Below, in pieces: positions 1 through 8,534 of a DNA stretch of 64,000 nt; position 1 is the first letter of the stretch; each line of letters opens with the position of its first letter. The DNA lies in contig NZ_WVEM01000008.1 of the NCBI RefSeq assembly GCF_009847015.1, forward strand, positions 186,001 through 250,000, in the 5' to 3' direction. The notes under the pieces are model-generated. The model did no database searches, was not told where the DNA came from, and saw only the letters and a list, made by a program, of their open reading frames with translations. The stretch is from Sunxiuqinia indica (GTDB taxonomy: Bacteria > Bacteroidota > Bacteroidia > Bacteroidales > Prolixibacteraceae). Position numbers and translations under genes: made by a program.

Positions 1-460
1 TATGTATTGGCTTAACCAGTAAAAAATACAAGCGTCCCCAAATGTTATTATAGCGAACTATGGTCGATTGGTATACAGTTGTATTGTTGCCACTACATTC
101 AACTAAAACCGATGTGCGAAAATTTAGATGTTTATCGTCTTCGGCCATTACAATTTCGTTTTCGTTACGGGCAATAACCTTAAAGAAAACAGCCTTAGAG
201 CCTACCGGATAATAATCCAGGGTTAAACTTTCTTTTCCGGTTTTAAGGCCAAAGCTACCAACCAGCTTATCGCGGAACTTTAATAGGTTATTTACCCATC
301 GGGGAACCGAGAATATTTTTGATAAAAGGGCATCGACATTGCTTACTCCATTGTAAACAACCCGATAGGTATCGGAATAATCGGTACGGCCAAAATTCTT
401 GGATATAATAGAATTTATGTGCGTTTCGGATAAGGAATCTACTTTATTTTTTGGGGCCAT
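1..460 (-). CDS. DUF2867-like protein, 3' end cut by window edge
   Basis: From the ATG at 460, 153 codons are visible; the C-terminus lies outside the window. The protein shows a DUF2867-like pattern: an N-terminal DYSDTYRV stretch, SVPRWVNNLLKFRDKL around residues 51-66, GLKTG near 71-75, an acidic strand AEDDKHLNFR at 106-115, and GRLYFLLVKPIH at the truncated end. DUF2867 has no established biochemical role, so I assign none. Only 11 bp separate this start from the stop of the methyltransferase gene upstream, so the two are probably co-transcribed. The domain call rests on pattern memory; the reading frame itself is secure. Confidence 0.7.
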   Translation of the reverse strand, partial: MAPKNKVDSLSETHINSIISKNFGRTDYSDTYRVVYNGVSNVDALLSKIFSVPRWVNNLLKFRDKLVGSFGLKTGKESLTLDYYPVGSKAVFFKVIARNENEIVMAEDDKHLNFRTSVLVECSGNNTTVYQSTIVRYNNIWGRLYFLLVKPIH

Positions 461-471
461 TATTTTCTGTT

Positions 472-1242
472 TTATAGCTTTTTTCCAACGTAAAACATAT
501 ACCCGTAATAGCTATTGTACTTGTTGTATAACGCTGTTTCGTATTGCTGATATTCTATAAATTGTTCTGCGGTTCGGTTGCCTTTATACTTTTTCAGAAA
601 AGGTTTTTGTACTTCTTCCATAGTAGCATAATAGTCTGTCCAACACGTATCGGGGACTTTAAATGTAGCAACCGGGAGATATCCTGCTTTTTGCATTTGA
701 TGAACCTTGTTCGGGATAGTATCTATCTCGGGATAGGCTTTTTGCCAAAATTGTTCAATCTCGGCAGGTCTCTCTTCGGTAAACCAAGTATTTTCAGTAA
801 TTGCGATATATCCACCCGGTTTTAAAAATCTTCGCCACTCTTTCAGTCCACGCTCAAAGCCAATGTTGTAAATCGCGCCTTCCGACCAAATCAAGTCTAA
901 TTCTTTATCCTGAAACGGAAGATTTTTCATATCTCCAATTATTCCCTTTAACCTGCTTTGAAAATTCCTGGTTTGAGTATTTTTATTGAATTGATTTATG
1001 AAATCAGGACAAGCATCAATACCAATAATTTCGCAGCTTGTATTTTGAGCTAACACCATGGTTTGACCACCTGTTCCACAACCAATATCGGCTATTTTAG
1101 ATTTTCCGGTAAGCCCTTCTATAAAACTAAGTGCTTTCAGCGTTTCTTCACTACTTCCAGGGCCTTGTCGTTCTGTATTTGAAAAGAAATCGTGGATAAT
1201 ATTCAAGTCAAATTCGTGAATTGTCTGTTGTTCGTTACTCAT
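472..1242 (-). CDS. Class I SAM-dependent methyltransferase
   Basis: A 256-residue cytosolic protein with a Rossmann-type methyltransferase core. Motif [12 protein letters not shown], lies at residues 51-61 and should bind S-adenosylmethionine. It is followed by the acidic strand end GIDACPDF, then GDMKNLPF and the motif IV-like [10 protein letters not shown]. There is no signal peptide. The substrate cannot be read from the sequence; Bacteroidota have many such small-molecule methyltransferases, and the C-terminal half, rich in aromatic residues, probably shapes the acceptor pocket. It sits 11 bp before the DUF2867-like gene and 28 bp after an alpha/beta hydrolase gene, all on the same strand. 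Family is confident, substrate unknown. Confidence 0.85.
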   Translation of the reverse strand: MSNEQQTIHEFDLNIIHDFFSNTERQGPGSSEETLKALSFIEGLTGKSKIADIGCGTGGQTMVLAQNTSCEIIGIDACPDFINQFNKNTQTRNFQSRLKGIIGDMKNLPFQDKELDLIWSEGAIYNIGFERGLKEWRRFLKPGGYIAITENTWFTEERPAEIEQFWQKAYPEIDTIPNKVHQMQKAGYLPVATFKVPDTCWTDYYATMEEVQKPFLKKYKGNRTAEQFIEYQQYETALYNKYNSYYGYMFYVGKKL

Positions 1243-1270
1243 TGGTCAGTAATTATTAAAAGTCGTTAGT

Positions 1271-2176
1271 CTAATTGTTCTTCTCTATGATTTTCGTTAT
1301 TGCTTGCTGTAGGGCTTCATTACATTCATCAGGGCGGTTCAGCATCAAAAAGTGGTCAGTATTTTTAATCTCAATAGCATCGTATGAATGCATGTGTCGT
1401 CGGTTTGCCTCATAATCAACAGGCCACAAATCTCCTTTTACTGCCACAACAGGAAGATGAATTTCATTAAACATTTCAGCAGCCTCTCCGGTTATACTTT
1501 GTGACAAGTATTCTTCCATTGAGCTAATAGCAACTGATTGAGGTGCTGCTGACATATCCGCCATAATCCACTCATTAAGTAGAGTGTCGCCATTCAGAAG
1601 AAGCATGTGCTTTACAAACTGACGAGTTCCAGATTGAAAGTTTTCCTGAAATGGAGCCATCATACCATTGTACTCATCGCGACTTAAGGGGTATTCAATG
1701 TTTTCAAAGGTATCTACTCCAATAAGCCCCTTAACTCGCTGCGGCATTAACCGTGCTGCTTCAGCAATTACAGCTCCTCCAAAGGAGTGGCCTATTAACA
1801 GTACGTTTTGGCTACCTGTTTCTTCAACTACGGCCTGAACATCTTCGCCGAACGCCTTCATGGTATATTTTTCACGGGTCATACCCGAATGGCCATGTCC
1901 GGCAAGGTCAACCAAAATTATTTTATATTTTTTGGAGAAATAGGGCACTTGCTTGCGCCAATATCTGGCATCGCAACTCCAGCCATGCACAAACACAAGT
2001 GTTGGCTCACCAACACCATAAACTTCATAAGAAATTTGAGTCCCATCTTTCGATGTAACCATTTGTGGATAATTTGATTGGGCTCTTAGCGTGTTGGTCA
2101 ATAGTAAAAGACCAATAACTACTAAAATCCAACCTAAGTAAAGACTAAGCTGTCGTTTTCTGTTGTATCGTTTCAT
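1271..2176 (-). CDS. Membrane-anchored or exported alpha/beta hydrolase
   Basis: A 301-residue alpha/beta-hydrolase-fold protein. A charged start (MKRYNRKRQ) leads into a hydrophobic stretch at about 11-27 ending near RAQS, so it is either exported or held in the inner membrane facing the periplasm. The fold markers are the oxyanion segment VFVHGWSCD (about 62-69), the nucleophile elbow GHSFGG with Ser131, an acidic residue in VVAVKGDLWPVD and a histidine in NTDHFLML near the C-terminus. These make a complete Ser-Asp-His triad. The substrate is unknown; esterase or lipase-like activity is plausible. It lies 22 bp downstream of a methyltransferase gene on the same strand. Confidence 0.82.
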   Translation of the reverse strand: MKRYNRKRQLSLYLGWILVVIGLLLLTNTLRAQSNYPQMVTSKDGTQISYEVYGVGEPTLVFVHGWSCDARYWRKQVPYFSKKYKIILVDLAGHGHSGMTREKYTMKAFGEDVQAVVEETGSQNVLLIGHSFGGAVIAEAARLMPQRVKGLIGVDTFENIEYPLSRDEYNGMMAPFQENFQSGTRQFVKHMLLLNGDTLLNEWIMADMSAAPQSVAISSMEEYLSQSITGEAAEMFNEIHLPVVAVKGDLWPVDYEANRRHMHSYDAIEIKNTDHFLMLNRPDECNEALQQAITKIIEKNN

Positions 2177-2198
2177 TGTATCAATTAATAAATGTGGT

Positions 2199-3083
2199 TT
2201 ACTTCTTAAAATTCTTTTTTATAATGCTCGCCTGATACTCAGAATTGAACACATTATATGTGCTAATCTCAAACTTCTCTTTATCGAGAAATTGTTCAAT
2301 AAATGGTAATGCAGGCGCATAATGAAATGAGCCGCCAGATTTTAAGGAATGAAGGATTTGCATATATGCTTGAGCATATGCAACATAATTTCCGTCTGTG
2401 CGGAGATGATGGTGATTGAAATGATTAGAAAAGCCCAGGTTACTAATAATTGTTCCCCATTTTTCATTTCCATAATGATAATCGAACCAATCAGTATCAT
2501 TGCAAAATTCAGTATTGGTTATACTCCTGTCGAAACCAAAAGCTTCAATCCCGGATTTCCTTAAATACTTTACCAATTCACCATTTTTACCGCAACCAAT
2601 ATCCAGGATCGGCTCTTTGATGCCATCCAGATCAATGCGTAATAAATCCAGTTGAAGTTGGACATTGTACTCTTCGCAAACTACCTCCTGAAGTTTTTCG
2701 TTTTTATCAGCATACAATTTCATGGCAAATGGATTCGTTTCTGCCAGCCATCTTTTTAAGTTATTGTAATGCTTTTCTTCGTACAACGATAAATCATTAT
2801 GGCCTTTTAGATATTGAAACAAACTGGCGTAAATAGCCTTTAACTTCTCTTTATCGTCATTGCTGAAATAGTAATACTGGTTCAACCTATAAAATGCTTC
2901 CAAGGATTTCGAAGTGGCCATACTTACTAAAGCATTTTCTTCGCTTTTGGTTATGGCCTTTAAATTCTGCATTATAGAATCAGGCAAGGCCATAAAACGA
3001 AATAATCCGTCTTGTTGGGCAAACAGGTTTTTACCAGCGTTAAGTTCTATTTGCCTGCTAATATGTTGCTTGAATTGTTGCAT
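2199..3083 (-). CDS. SAM-dependent methyltransferase-like protein
   Basis: A 294-residue cytosolic protein. The first 150 residues are helical and match nothing I recognise. The second half begins with a clear motif I, EPILDIGCGKNGE (157-169), then GIEAFGFDRS as the motif II acidic loop, and a later GTIISNLGFSNHF in the place of motif IV. It is therefore a class I methyltransferase-fold protein with a long helical N-terminal extension. The histidine-rich NHFNHHH segment after motif IV is unusual. The substrate is unknown. It is in line with the neighbouring hydrolase and acetyltransferase genes, 22 and 33 bp away. Confidence 0.7.
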   Translation of the reverse strand: MQQFKQHISRQIELNAGKNLFAQQDGLFRFMALPDSIMQNLKAITKSEENALVSMATSKSLEAFYRLNQYYYFSNDDKEKLKAIYASLFQYLKGHNDLSLYEEKHYNNLKRWLAETNPFAMKLYADKNEKLQEVVCEEYNVQLQLDLLRIDLDGIKEPILDIGCGKNGELVKYLRKSGIEAFGFDRSITNTEFCNDTDWFDYHYGNEKWGTIISNLGFSNHFNHHHLRTDGNYVAYAQAYMQILHSLKSGGSFHYAPALPFIEQFLDKEKFEISTYNVFNSEYQASIIKKNFKK

Positions 3084-3116
3084 TACTATTTTTTTAAGTG
3101 ATATGAGATTTTAACC

Positions 3117-3674
3117 TTATTCCCTCCAATGCTCCGGTTTATTCAGCTCATTGGCGCATAATACTTTTCCTTTTTCAAGGTTAATATCTGAGGAATTCAA
3201 TGATTGCACCATCCATGCATCGGCAAATTCTTCGGGAATAGGGAAAGGTGCCTGGTAACCAAGTTTGGCAGCATCAGGAACAAATCCATGCCTGTCGTAA
3301 TAACCTATGTGGCCAAGTACGAAGACCAAAACCGAACCTGATTGTTTTAGTTTTTCAAGCCCTTCCATAATAAGCATTTTACCGATTCCTTTTTTTTGAT
3401 ATTCTGGAATTACTGCTAAGGGTGCCAGTATGTGCATTAGTGGCTGATTTTCTGACATCTCGTTCATATAAACCCTTGTGAAAAGGATGTGCCCAACAGC
3501 CTTTTCATTATAAAATGCCAGTAGCGACAAAACAGGTTTAGCTGTAGAATCGCCTAACAGTGCTTCGGTTAAACGAGCTTCTTTATCGTGTCCAAAAGCC
3601 TGGCTTTCTACCTCAAATATTGCTGTTAGGTCTTTGTTTGCTGTTTCTTTTATGATGATGTTTTCTGTTTTCAT
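3117..3674 (-). CDS. GNAT family N-acetyltransferase
   Basis: A GNAT-fold acetyltransferase, which uses acetyl-CoA to acetylate an amine. The acetyl-CoA-binding motif A is visible as LAVIPEYQKKGIGKML (the Q-x-x-G-x-G loop), preceded by a beta-strand LMHILAPLAV and followed by LVFVLGHIGYYDRHGF, the usual motif B strand-helix. I chose the ATG at 3674 (MKTENIIIKE). A GTG at 3701 would add nine residues and overlap the stop of the upstream hydrolase, but those residues look unlike the family. The close spacing to the upstream esterase gene suggests one transcript. The acceptor substrate is unknown. Confidence 0.83.
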   Translation of the reverse strand: MKTENIIIKETANKDLTAIFEVESQAFGHDKEARLTEALLGDSTAKPVLSLLAFYNEKAVGHILFTRVYMNEMSENQPLMHILAPLAVIPEYQKKGIGKMLIMEGLEKLKQSGSVLVFVLGHIGYYDRHGFVPDAAKLGYQAPFPIPEEFADAWMVQSLNSSDINLEKGKVLCANELNKPEHWRE

Positions 3675-3697
3675 TGCGATTCTTATTTGAAAATTTC

Positions 3698-4624
3698 TCA
3701 CTTATCAAGGTGCTGCTTTATAAATTGCACAATCTCGTTCATGGCTTCGGTAGCTTCAGGAAAGAACGGAGCCATCATTGGATAACAATGCACCATGCCT
3801 TCTCCTTCTCTGAAAAACACATCGACACCTGCCTGTTTTGCTTTTTGAGCGAATTTCTTACCATCATCGAACAGTTCGTCACTATTTCCGGAATTGATAA
3901 AAAGAGGCGGTAATCCTTTCAGGTCGCCAAACAAGGGTGAAATGTAGGGATTCCGCACATCGCTTTTCGCAACATAGTAATGGCTAAAAACATTCCAGCT
4001 ATTGAGCGGGGCTAACGAAACCTTGTTTTTGGTAAGGTATGTTTCGCTTGAGCAACTTAAATCAGTCCAGGGCGAAATAGCAACAGCAGCCGAAGGAAGC
4101 GGAATACCATTATCGCGAAGCTTTAAAAGTAATGCCAAAGAGAGCCCACCACCTGCTGATTCACCCATCATTAGAATATTTTCAGCCTTGTATCCCTTTT
4201 CAAGAACTGCTTTATATACATTTAACGAATCGTCTAAGGCTGCAGGAAATGGGTTCTCAGGTGCCAGCCCGTATTCATACAACAAAGTGGTAATACCTGA
4301 ATTAAGTGCTATTTTCGAAACCAGCGCACGATGGTCGTTACATGAGCCCGAAACATAGCCACCACCATGCACATAGAAAATCAGTTTGTTTTCAAGTGCA
4401 TTTTCAGGTATTATCCACTCGGTTATGATGGTGTGTATAACTTCCTGTTTAATGCTAATGCCTTCAGGAAGTTTTCCAAAACGTTCAGCACCTTTTTCGC
4501 ATGCCGCCCGAAACTTCAATACAGCTTCAACACTTTCATTCTGCGTCTCTTTTCTTAACCTGCCTTTGAACAAATGCCGATTTCGCATTAGCCCAATCAT
4601 TATTTTTGCTTTTAGACTTGTCAT
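3698..4624 (-). CDS. HSL-type alpha/beta hydrolase (esterase)
   Basis: A 308-residue esterase of the hormone-sensitive-lipase group. The diagnostic HGGG oxyanion motif occurs in FYVHGGGYVSGS (about 84-94), and the nucleophile elbow is GESAGGG with Ser156. The acid is expected in GNSDELFDDG, with the catalytic histidine in GMVHCYPM near the C-terminus, so the triad is complete. There is no clear signal peptide, so a cytosolic place is likely. Enzymes of this group usually cleave short-chain acyl esters; the natural substrate is unknown. Its stop codon abuts the acetyltransferase region and it lies 60 bp downstream of a Crp/Fnr-type regulator gene. Confidence 0.85.
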   Translation of the reverse strand: MTSLKAKIMIGLMRNRHLFKGRLRKETQNESVEAVLKFRAACEKGAERFGKLPEGISIKQEVIHTIITEWIIPENALENKLIFYVHGGGYVSGSCNDHRALVSKIALNSGITTLLYEYGLAPENPFPAALDDSLNVYKAVLEKGYKAENILMMGESAGGGLSLALLLKLRDNGIPLPSAAVAISPWTDLSCSSETYLTKNKVSLAPLNSWNVFSHYYVAKSDVRNPYISPLFGDLKGLPPLFINSGNSDELFDDGKKFAQKAKQAGVDVFFREGEGMVHCYPMMAPFFPEATEAMNEIVQFIKQHLDK

Positions 4625-4684
4625 GAATTTGTATCCTATTTATCTGATACAAAATTCAATCAAAAGTCAGAGATAAAAATTCAC

Positions 4685-5290
4685 CTATGTTAACTTCTTC
4701 GATTTTTTGTGCAGCTTGTTTCTTATTCTGCTCATCGATTGAGGTGCTACACCCAGAAAAGATGCTAAGTGTTTAAGGGGTATTTTTTGCATAAAATCAG
4801 CCGGAAAACGTTCAAGTAACTTATCGTAATACTGTTCCGCAGTTAAAATTTTGGACTCCAACAAATGATTTTCAAGAAATTCCTGAATTTCGTTCATTAG
4901 TTTTCGCATAAAAGTATTCCAGGATGCTATTTGTTCCAGCCTTTTGTATTGTTCGTAAGTGATTCGCCATACAACGCATTTTTCAAGAGCCTGAATGCCT
5001 TCGCTTGCTGGTGTTTGATTGCGGAAACTTATTTTCGATGTAAAACAATAAGGAGCTTTACAAAAAGTCTTTGTTATATCTTCTCCGTCGATATTACAGC
5101 AAAAACGGAATAAACCTTCGTTGAAAAAGTAAAAATACCGGCAAACGGAACCTTCTTCAAGTAGCATTTCATTCTTTTTTAAAACTTGTGGTTCGAATTC
5201 TGCTTTTATTTGGTTCCAGTCATTTTCCGGTAAAGTAATATATGTTTTTAAGAAGTCTTTGAAATCTTCAATTGAATAATTCTCAATCAT
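4685..5290 (-). CDS. Crp/Fnr family transcriptional regulator
   Basis: A protein of about 201 residues from the ATG at 5290 (MIENYSIED); an upstream ATG at 5320 would add ten hydrophobic residues foreign to the family. Residues about 15-120 form the cyclic-nucleotide-binding-like beta-roll (LEEGSVCRYFYFFNEGLFR). A C-terminal helix-turn-helix is seen in LKHLASFLGVAPQSMSRIR. In Bacteroidota such short Crp/Fnr proteins often control one adjacent gene set and usually lack a known ligand. The phosphate-binding cassette is degenerate, so cAMP binding should not be assumed. It lies upstream of the esterase and acetyltransferase genes and may control them. Confidence 0.8.
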   Translation of the reverse strand: MIENYSIEDFKDFLKTYITLPENDWNQIKAEFEPQVLKKNEMLLEEGSVCRYFYFFNEGLFRFCCNIDGEDITKTFCKAPYCFTSKISFRNQTPASEGIQALEKCVVWRITYEQYKRLEQIASWNTFMRKLMNEIQEFLENHLLESKILTAEQYYDKLLERFPADFMQKIPLKHLASFLGVAPQSMSRIRNKLHKKSKKLT

Positions 5291-5576
5291 GATGTTTAAA
5301 ATTATTATCAATTGATACAAGAGTTTGTGCCCCTCATAATCAATCTAAAATTACACTAAAATAAAATACATAAGAAAAACTCCGACAAGAATTTGTCTGA
5401 GTTGCAAATGGTATAATCAAAGCCAAGAAAGACGATGATTATTTACTTTACCAGTTCCGAATTAATATTAAACATCCAAAAATTTTAGTGCTGTAAAAAT
5501 ACACCCTATTTTATTTTTATCAAAAAATTACTTCAGTTTTCTTCATCCTAATTAACGAGCAAATGCCTGAATTTCA

Positions 5577-5876
5577 TCAATTCAATCCTTTCTCAAATGC
5601 TTCTTTTACAGGTTTCCACTCGCCAAGCCGGTTCAAATAGAGGCTTGCATAATTTCGCTGTATTAATGTTCCATTAAACAAGTAGTATTTTATCCGCTCA
5701 AATCCGTTTGAATTTGGTTCAATTAGGCTCAACGCAAAATCGACATAGCGTGTTGTTGCAAGACTTGATTCGATTGTTAAACAACTCATAATATAGTCAA
5801 CATCCTCTTTTTGTCCGTTTTGAGCTTTATTGATTAGGAACTGCAATTCTCCTTTAAATTGAAATACCATAGCCAT
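5577..5876 (-). CDS. Hypothetical small protein
   Basis: A 99-residue protein I do not recognise. It looks soluble and mostly helical, without signal peptide or membrane segment. Features such as KAQNGQKEDVDYIMSCL and NYASLYLNRLGEWKPVKEAF suggest short paired helices, possibly a HEAT-like arrangement, but that is only an impression. It begins with ATGGCT directly after a TAG that is the stop of the alternative reading of the small gene upstream (see 5882-6118). The two genes and the hydrolase before them therefore probably form one transcript under the Crp/Fnr-type regulator encoded at 7035. Confidence 0.6.
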   Translation of the reverse strand: MAMVFQFKGELQFLINKAQNGQKEDVDYIMSCLTIESSLATTRYVDFALSLIEPNSNGFERIKYYLFNGTLIQRNYASLYLNRLGEWKPVKEAFEKGLN

Positions 5877-5881
5877 CTATT

Positions 5882-6118
5882 TTAATTGAATAAATGTATT
5901 GTTTGTATTCTCAATCCCTTTTCGAATCCAGCGCATAAGTGTAATTGCCTTATACTCTTTTCCATATAGGTTGTTTTAAGCTCTTCGTCCATACTCTTTA
6001 TTTCCAACTGGTATAGATGTTTTTCGGTTTCAATGTGGTAATAGATTTTACCTGCACAGACAAAGGATAACTTAGCTGTTGTACCTTTTACAATTGTCTT
6101 TAAATTTTCCATAATCAT
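5882..6118 (-). CDS. Hypothetical small protein, apparent frameshift near its 3' end
   Basis: A 78-residue frame I do not recognise. The first 52 residues look like a compact beta-rich domain (AGKIYYHIETEKHLYQLEI, then MDEELKTTYM). After about position 5965 the frame turns into an unconvincing tail. The neighbouring frame over the same bases reads GKEYKAITLMRWIRKGIEN followed by TNNTFIQLK and a TAG at 5877-5879 that directly abuts the next start codon. That continuation has better protein character and operon-like spacing, so I suspect a one-base indel near 5960-5970. The start may be the ATG at 6118 or at 6112. Only 4 bp separate it from the hydrolase stop. Confidence 0.55.
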   Translation of the reverse strand: MIMENLKTIVKGTTAKLSFVCAGKIYYHIETEKHLYQLEIKSMDEELKTTYMEKSIRQLHLCAGFEKGLRIQTIHLFN

Positions 6119-6122
6119 GCAT

Positions 6123-6965
6123 TTATTTTCCTAAAAATGGGATGATATTATTTGTTTGATTGACCACCACATGCCCCGAATCTTTAAGCACCATCGATTT
6201 TGCATATTGGATGTTTCTTTGAATTCGTTTAGCCGTTTTTTCTGAAACATAGAAACAATCGTTTTCGCCACCAATGAATAACACCGGACATTTAATTTGT
6301 TGTAATTTCTCGTCAGAAAAAACAGGCAATGCATCGGTTCTTGGCGCATAATGTTGCCTGACAAGATTTGCAAATGCCAAACTCTGTTGGTCAATTTCTA
6401 AATCGCCATAAACCAACTGGTTGAGTTTATTAAATCCTTTTTGACCGGAAAGTGATGTTACAATAATCCAAAAAACCGTTTTTAAGCGGATATTGGTAAT
6501 TCCTGCTGTTGCAATCAGAACTAGTTTGGAAATTTTTTCGGGGTATTTAATTGCAAAATCGAGGGCAATCCATCCACCCAATGAATTACTGATAATAGCT
6601 GTTGTTGAAATGTTTAACCGATTAATAATTTCAAGCAACCAATCGGAGTAATGATTGTTTTTGAAAGGAAGGCGTGTTTCTGCACTTTTACCGCATTCGC
6701 CAACGATATCGACAGCAAATACATTGTAATGTTCCGATAATTTTGCTGCATCGGCCATCCACATTGCTGAATTTGAACCGGAGCCATGCAATAAAATAAC
6801 AGCTGGGGAATCAGCCTTTCCGCTTTCTATTACAAATGTATCACCAAGTTGTGTTTTTAAAAACCGTTGTGTACTGGGTTGAACCCAATTTGAAAGTAAT
6901 TGGGAATAGCTGTTTTGAATAAGTTGTTTCCCAGTCTCTGTTTTGTAAATTGATTTCTTTGCCAT
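6123..6965 (-). CDS. Alpha/beta hydrolase
   Basis: A 280-residue alpha/beta-hydrolase-fold protein, apparently cytosolic. The oxyanion segment is VILLHGSGSNSAMW (about 57-70). The nucleophile elbow reads SNSLGGW with Ser128, a variant in which the usual first glycine is serine. A cap-domain region follows, then GGENDCFYV as the acidic-residue strand and DSGHVVV with the catalytic histidine. The triad is complete, so it should be active; esterase or C-C hydrolase chemistry are both possible. It lies 69 bp downstream of a Crp/Fnr-type regulator gene, repeating the regulator-plus-hydrolase layout seen at 3698-5290. Confidence 0.82.
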   Translation of the reverse strand: MAKKSIYKTETGKQLIQNSYSQLLSNWVQPSTQRFLKTQLGDTFVIESGKADSPAVILLHGSGSNSAMWMADAAKLSEHYNVFAVDIVGECGKSAETRLPFKNNHYSDWLLEIINRLNISTTAIISNSLGGWIALDFAIKYPEKISKLVLIATAGITNIRLKTVFWIIVTSLSGQKGFNKLNQLVYGDLEIDQQSLAFANLVRQHYAPRTDALPVFSDEKLQQIKCPVLFIGGENDCFYVSEKTAKRIQRNIQYAKSMVLKDSGHVVVNQTNNIIPFLGK

Positions 6966-7034
6966 TTCTTAAAAAATTTTATTTGGCAAAGTTGAAAAGG
7001 AAAAGGATGTTTTCTTTTGATGTAGGTCACAAAA

Positions 7035-7592
7035 TTATGCTTTCCTAATCCTGCTGACGGTTTCTCTTGATACTCCTATAATTGAAGCAATGTGCCCGAT
7101 TTTTGCACGTTTAAGTATTTCAGGTGCAATTTCTCTCAAATATTCATATCTCCCTTTTGCATCGCGCTGATTAAGTGCTTTTGTATGCTTATCAATATTT
7201 GCAAATTCCCGGCCCATCATGGCATTTACAAAAGCTACAATTTTAGGAAATTCAGCCAGTTTCTCACTATTGTCTTTTGTAATACTAATGAGTTCAGAAT
7301 CTTCGTAGGTTTGCAGATATTCTTCGGAAGGAGTATTTTGAGCATAGCTTTGCAAGGATGTACAAGTTTCATTTTCGGTATGAATCCACGAGGTAATTTC
7401 TTCACCATCGTGTAAATGGTATTTTCGAACCATGCCTTTTTTAATGAACCAGATTTTATTGCATCGTTCACCTGGTTTAAGAATCAATAGATTCTTCTTA
7501 TAGATTTCAATTTCAGCAAGGCTTTCTATTGCTTCAATCGATTCTCTATCCAGTTTTACAAATTGTTCGATGTAATCTATTAGTTTCTGCAT
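7035..7592 (-). CDS. Crp/Fnr family transcriptional regulator
   Basis: A 185-residue regulator. The N-terminal half is a cyclic-nucleotide-binding-like beta-roll (LILKPGERCNKIWFIKKGMVR, then HDGEEITSWI), and the C-terminus carries a helix-turn-helix, IGHIASIIGVSRETVSRIR. It ends right after that helix and lacks a long C-terminal wing, as is common for the small Bacteroidota members. The canonical RxA cAMP pocket is not evident, so the effector is unknown. It is the first gene of a minus-strand set leading into an alpha/beta hydrolase and two small proteins, which are its likely targets. It is clearly divergent from the regulator at 4685-5290. Confidence 0.82.
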   Translation of the reverse strand: MQKLIDYIEQFVKLDRESIEAIESLAEIEIYKKNLLILKPGERCNKIWFIKKGMVRKYHLHDGEEITSWIHTENETCTSLQSYAQNTPSEEYLQTYEDSELISITKDNSEKLAEFPKIVAFVNAMMGREFANIDKHTKALNQRDAKGRYEYLREIAPEILKRAKIGHIASIIGVSRETVSRIRKA

Positions 7593-7915
7593 TTATTAAT
7601 CGGTTAGCGTGGCATTTAATTGCACAAAAATATGAAATATGTAAAGAACTTCATTAAAAGAAAATGATGATTGATTGTGGCTAAGGGTTGATAAAAACGG
7701 CTCTTTTGCAAACATTGGTTTGCGGGTCGGATCTTGAGGTTTGCAAATGTGCAGTTTTGCGGGAGGGGTTTCACTTTTTCTTCGTGCAGGAGGGAGAAAA
7801 AACAAAATAAATTCCCACCCATTATACTGACCTATCCAAGGAGTACCAATCCAGTCAATCTATTTTTTATATTTATTTCAATCTCACTTAATGTGTTATG
7901 TCATTTCACACTTGC
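7593..7915. other. Intergenic spacer between regulator gene and cassette array
   Basis: AT-rich spacer of about 320 bp. Overlapping short open frames here (about 60-70 codons, both strands) have no start context, no conserved-looking sequence and low-complexity content, so I do not call genes. The promoter for the Crp/Fnr-type gene at 7592 must lie here. The left end of the cassette array starts at 7916. Confidence 0.5.
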
Positions 7916-8048
7916 ATACAACGGTTAGTACATGATGTCGGGGCGGATTTCGGAGAGCGTTCCTGTCCGAAGGACATGGAACTGCGATGCGAGAATCCGC
8001 AGTTGGCGTACCACCGAACCCCGCCCTGCAATATGTACTTTGTTAGCA
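7916..8048 (-). repeat. attC-like site A (integron-type recombination site)
   Basis: A 133-bp hairpin-forming site at the 3' end of the 8043-8534 gene. Read on the minus strand it opens with GCTAAC, in which TAA is the stop codon of that gene, and closes with GTTGTAT. The outer arms pair (ATGTAC at 8033-8038 with GTACAT at 7928-7933). The core at 7943-7998 is a long imperfect hairpin that matches site D (12262-12317) at 53 of 56 bases. Length, paired arms, AAC/GTT boundaries and placement right after a gene fit attC sites of the longer type. The right boundary is one base off the GTTRRRY consensus. Confidence 0.6.
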
Positions 8049-8534
8049 TTCGGTTTTTTCTATTTTATATTTAAATATCCAGTTTGAATCCTCGTCCAAA
8101 TACTCATTTTTTGCCTCAACCCACTCATATTGATTCATTGGAAAATAACTGCCTCTGCAATCACAAATTAATTTATTGTCAGATTCTTTGACTTTAAAAC
8201 ACGTGTCACACATTACAGAAGATGATTTGTCCTTAAAAACATTTGGGGCAAAGAACCTTACTAACATTAATCCAATTGACCAGTACAAACCTGTTCGAAG
8301 AAATTCTGGAAAATATTCTGGGATTTCGCTCAATTTAATAATCTCGTATGGTGGAGGAATATTAGGACTGTAATTAACACCTAATGTTATTGACAACAGT
8401 ATTTTTACTGAAAATGCAATTAAAAAAGCCCAAATACCAGTATTCAAAGTCTTTTGGAGCTTATTCTTGCTCTCCAGTTCTTTTTCCTTTTGCAATTCCT
8501 CTCTAATTTTATTTTCACTTTTCTTTACCCACAT
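8043..8534 (-). CDS. Two-TM protein with zinc-ribbon-like cysteines (cassette gene)
   Basis: A 163-residue protein of unknown function. A charged N-terminal helix (EELQKEKELESKNKLQK) leads into two likely membrane segments, GIWAFLIAFSVKILLSITLG and LYWSIGLMLVRFFAPNVF. After these comes a small cysteine cluster, VMCDTCFKVK...LICDCRG, that looks like a metal-binding ribbon on the cytosolic side. Its start codon lies inside the end of the FloA-like gene upstream (20 bp overlap), so the two are translationally coupled and likely work together. Its stop codon is built into attC-like site A. No family recognised; the pairing with a FloA-type protein suggests a membrane-associated function. Confidence 0.65.
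   Translation of the reverse strand: MWVKKSENKIREELQKEKELESKNKLQKTLNTGIWAFLIAFSVKILLSITLGVNYSPNIPPPYEIIKLSEIPEYFPEFLRTGLYWSIGLMLVRFFAPNVFKDKSSSVMCDTCFKVKESDNKLICDCRGSYFPMNQYEWVEAKNEYLDEDSNWIFKYKIEKTEC

Noticed and set aside
7596-7928. Small genes on both strands in the spacer
   Set aside because: Overlapping frames of 60-70 codons without start context or conserved-looking sequence.
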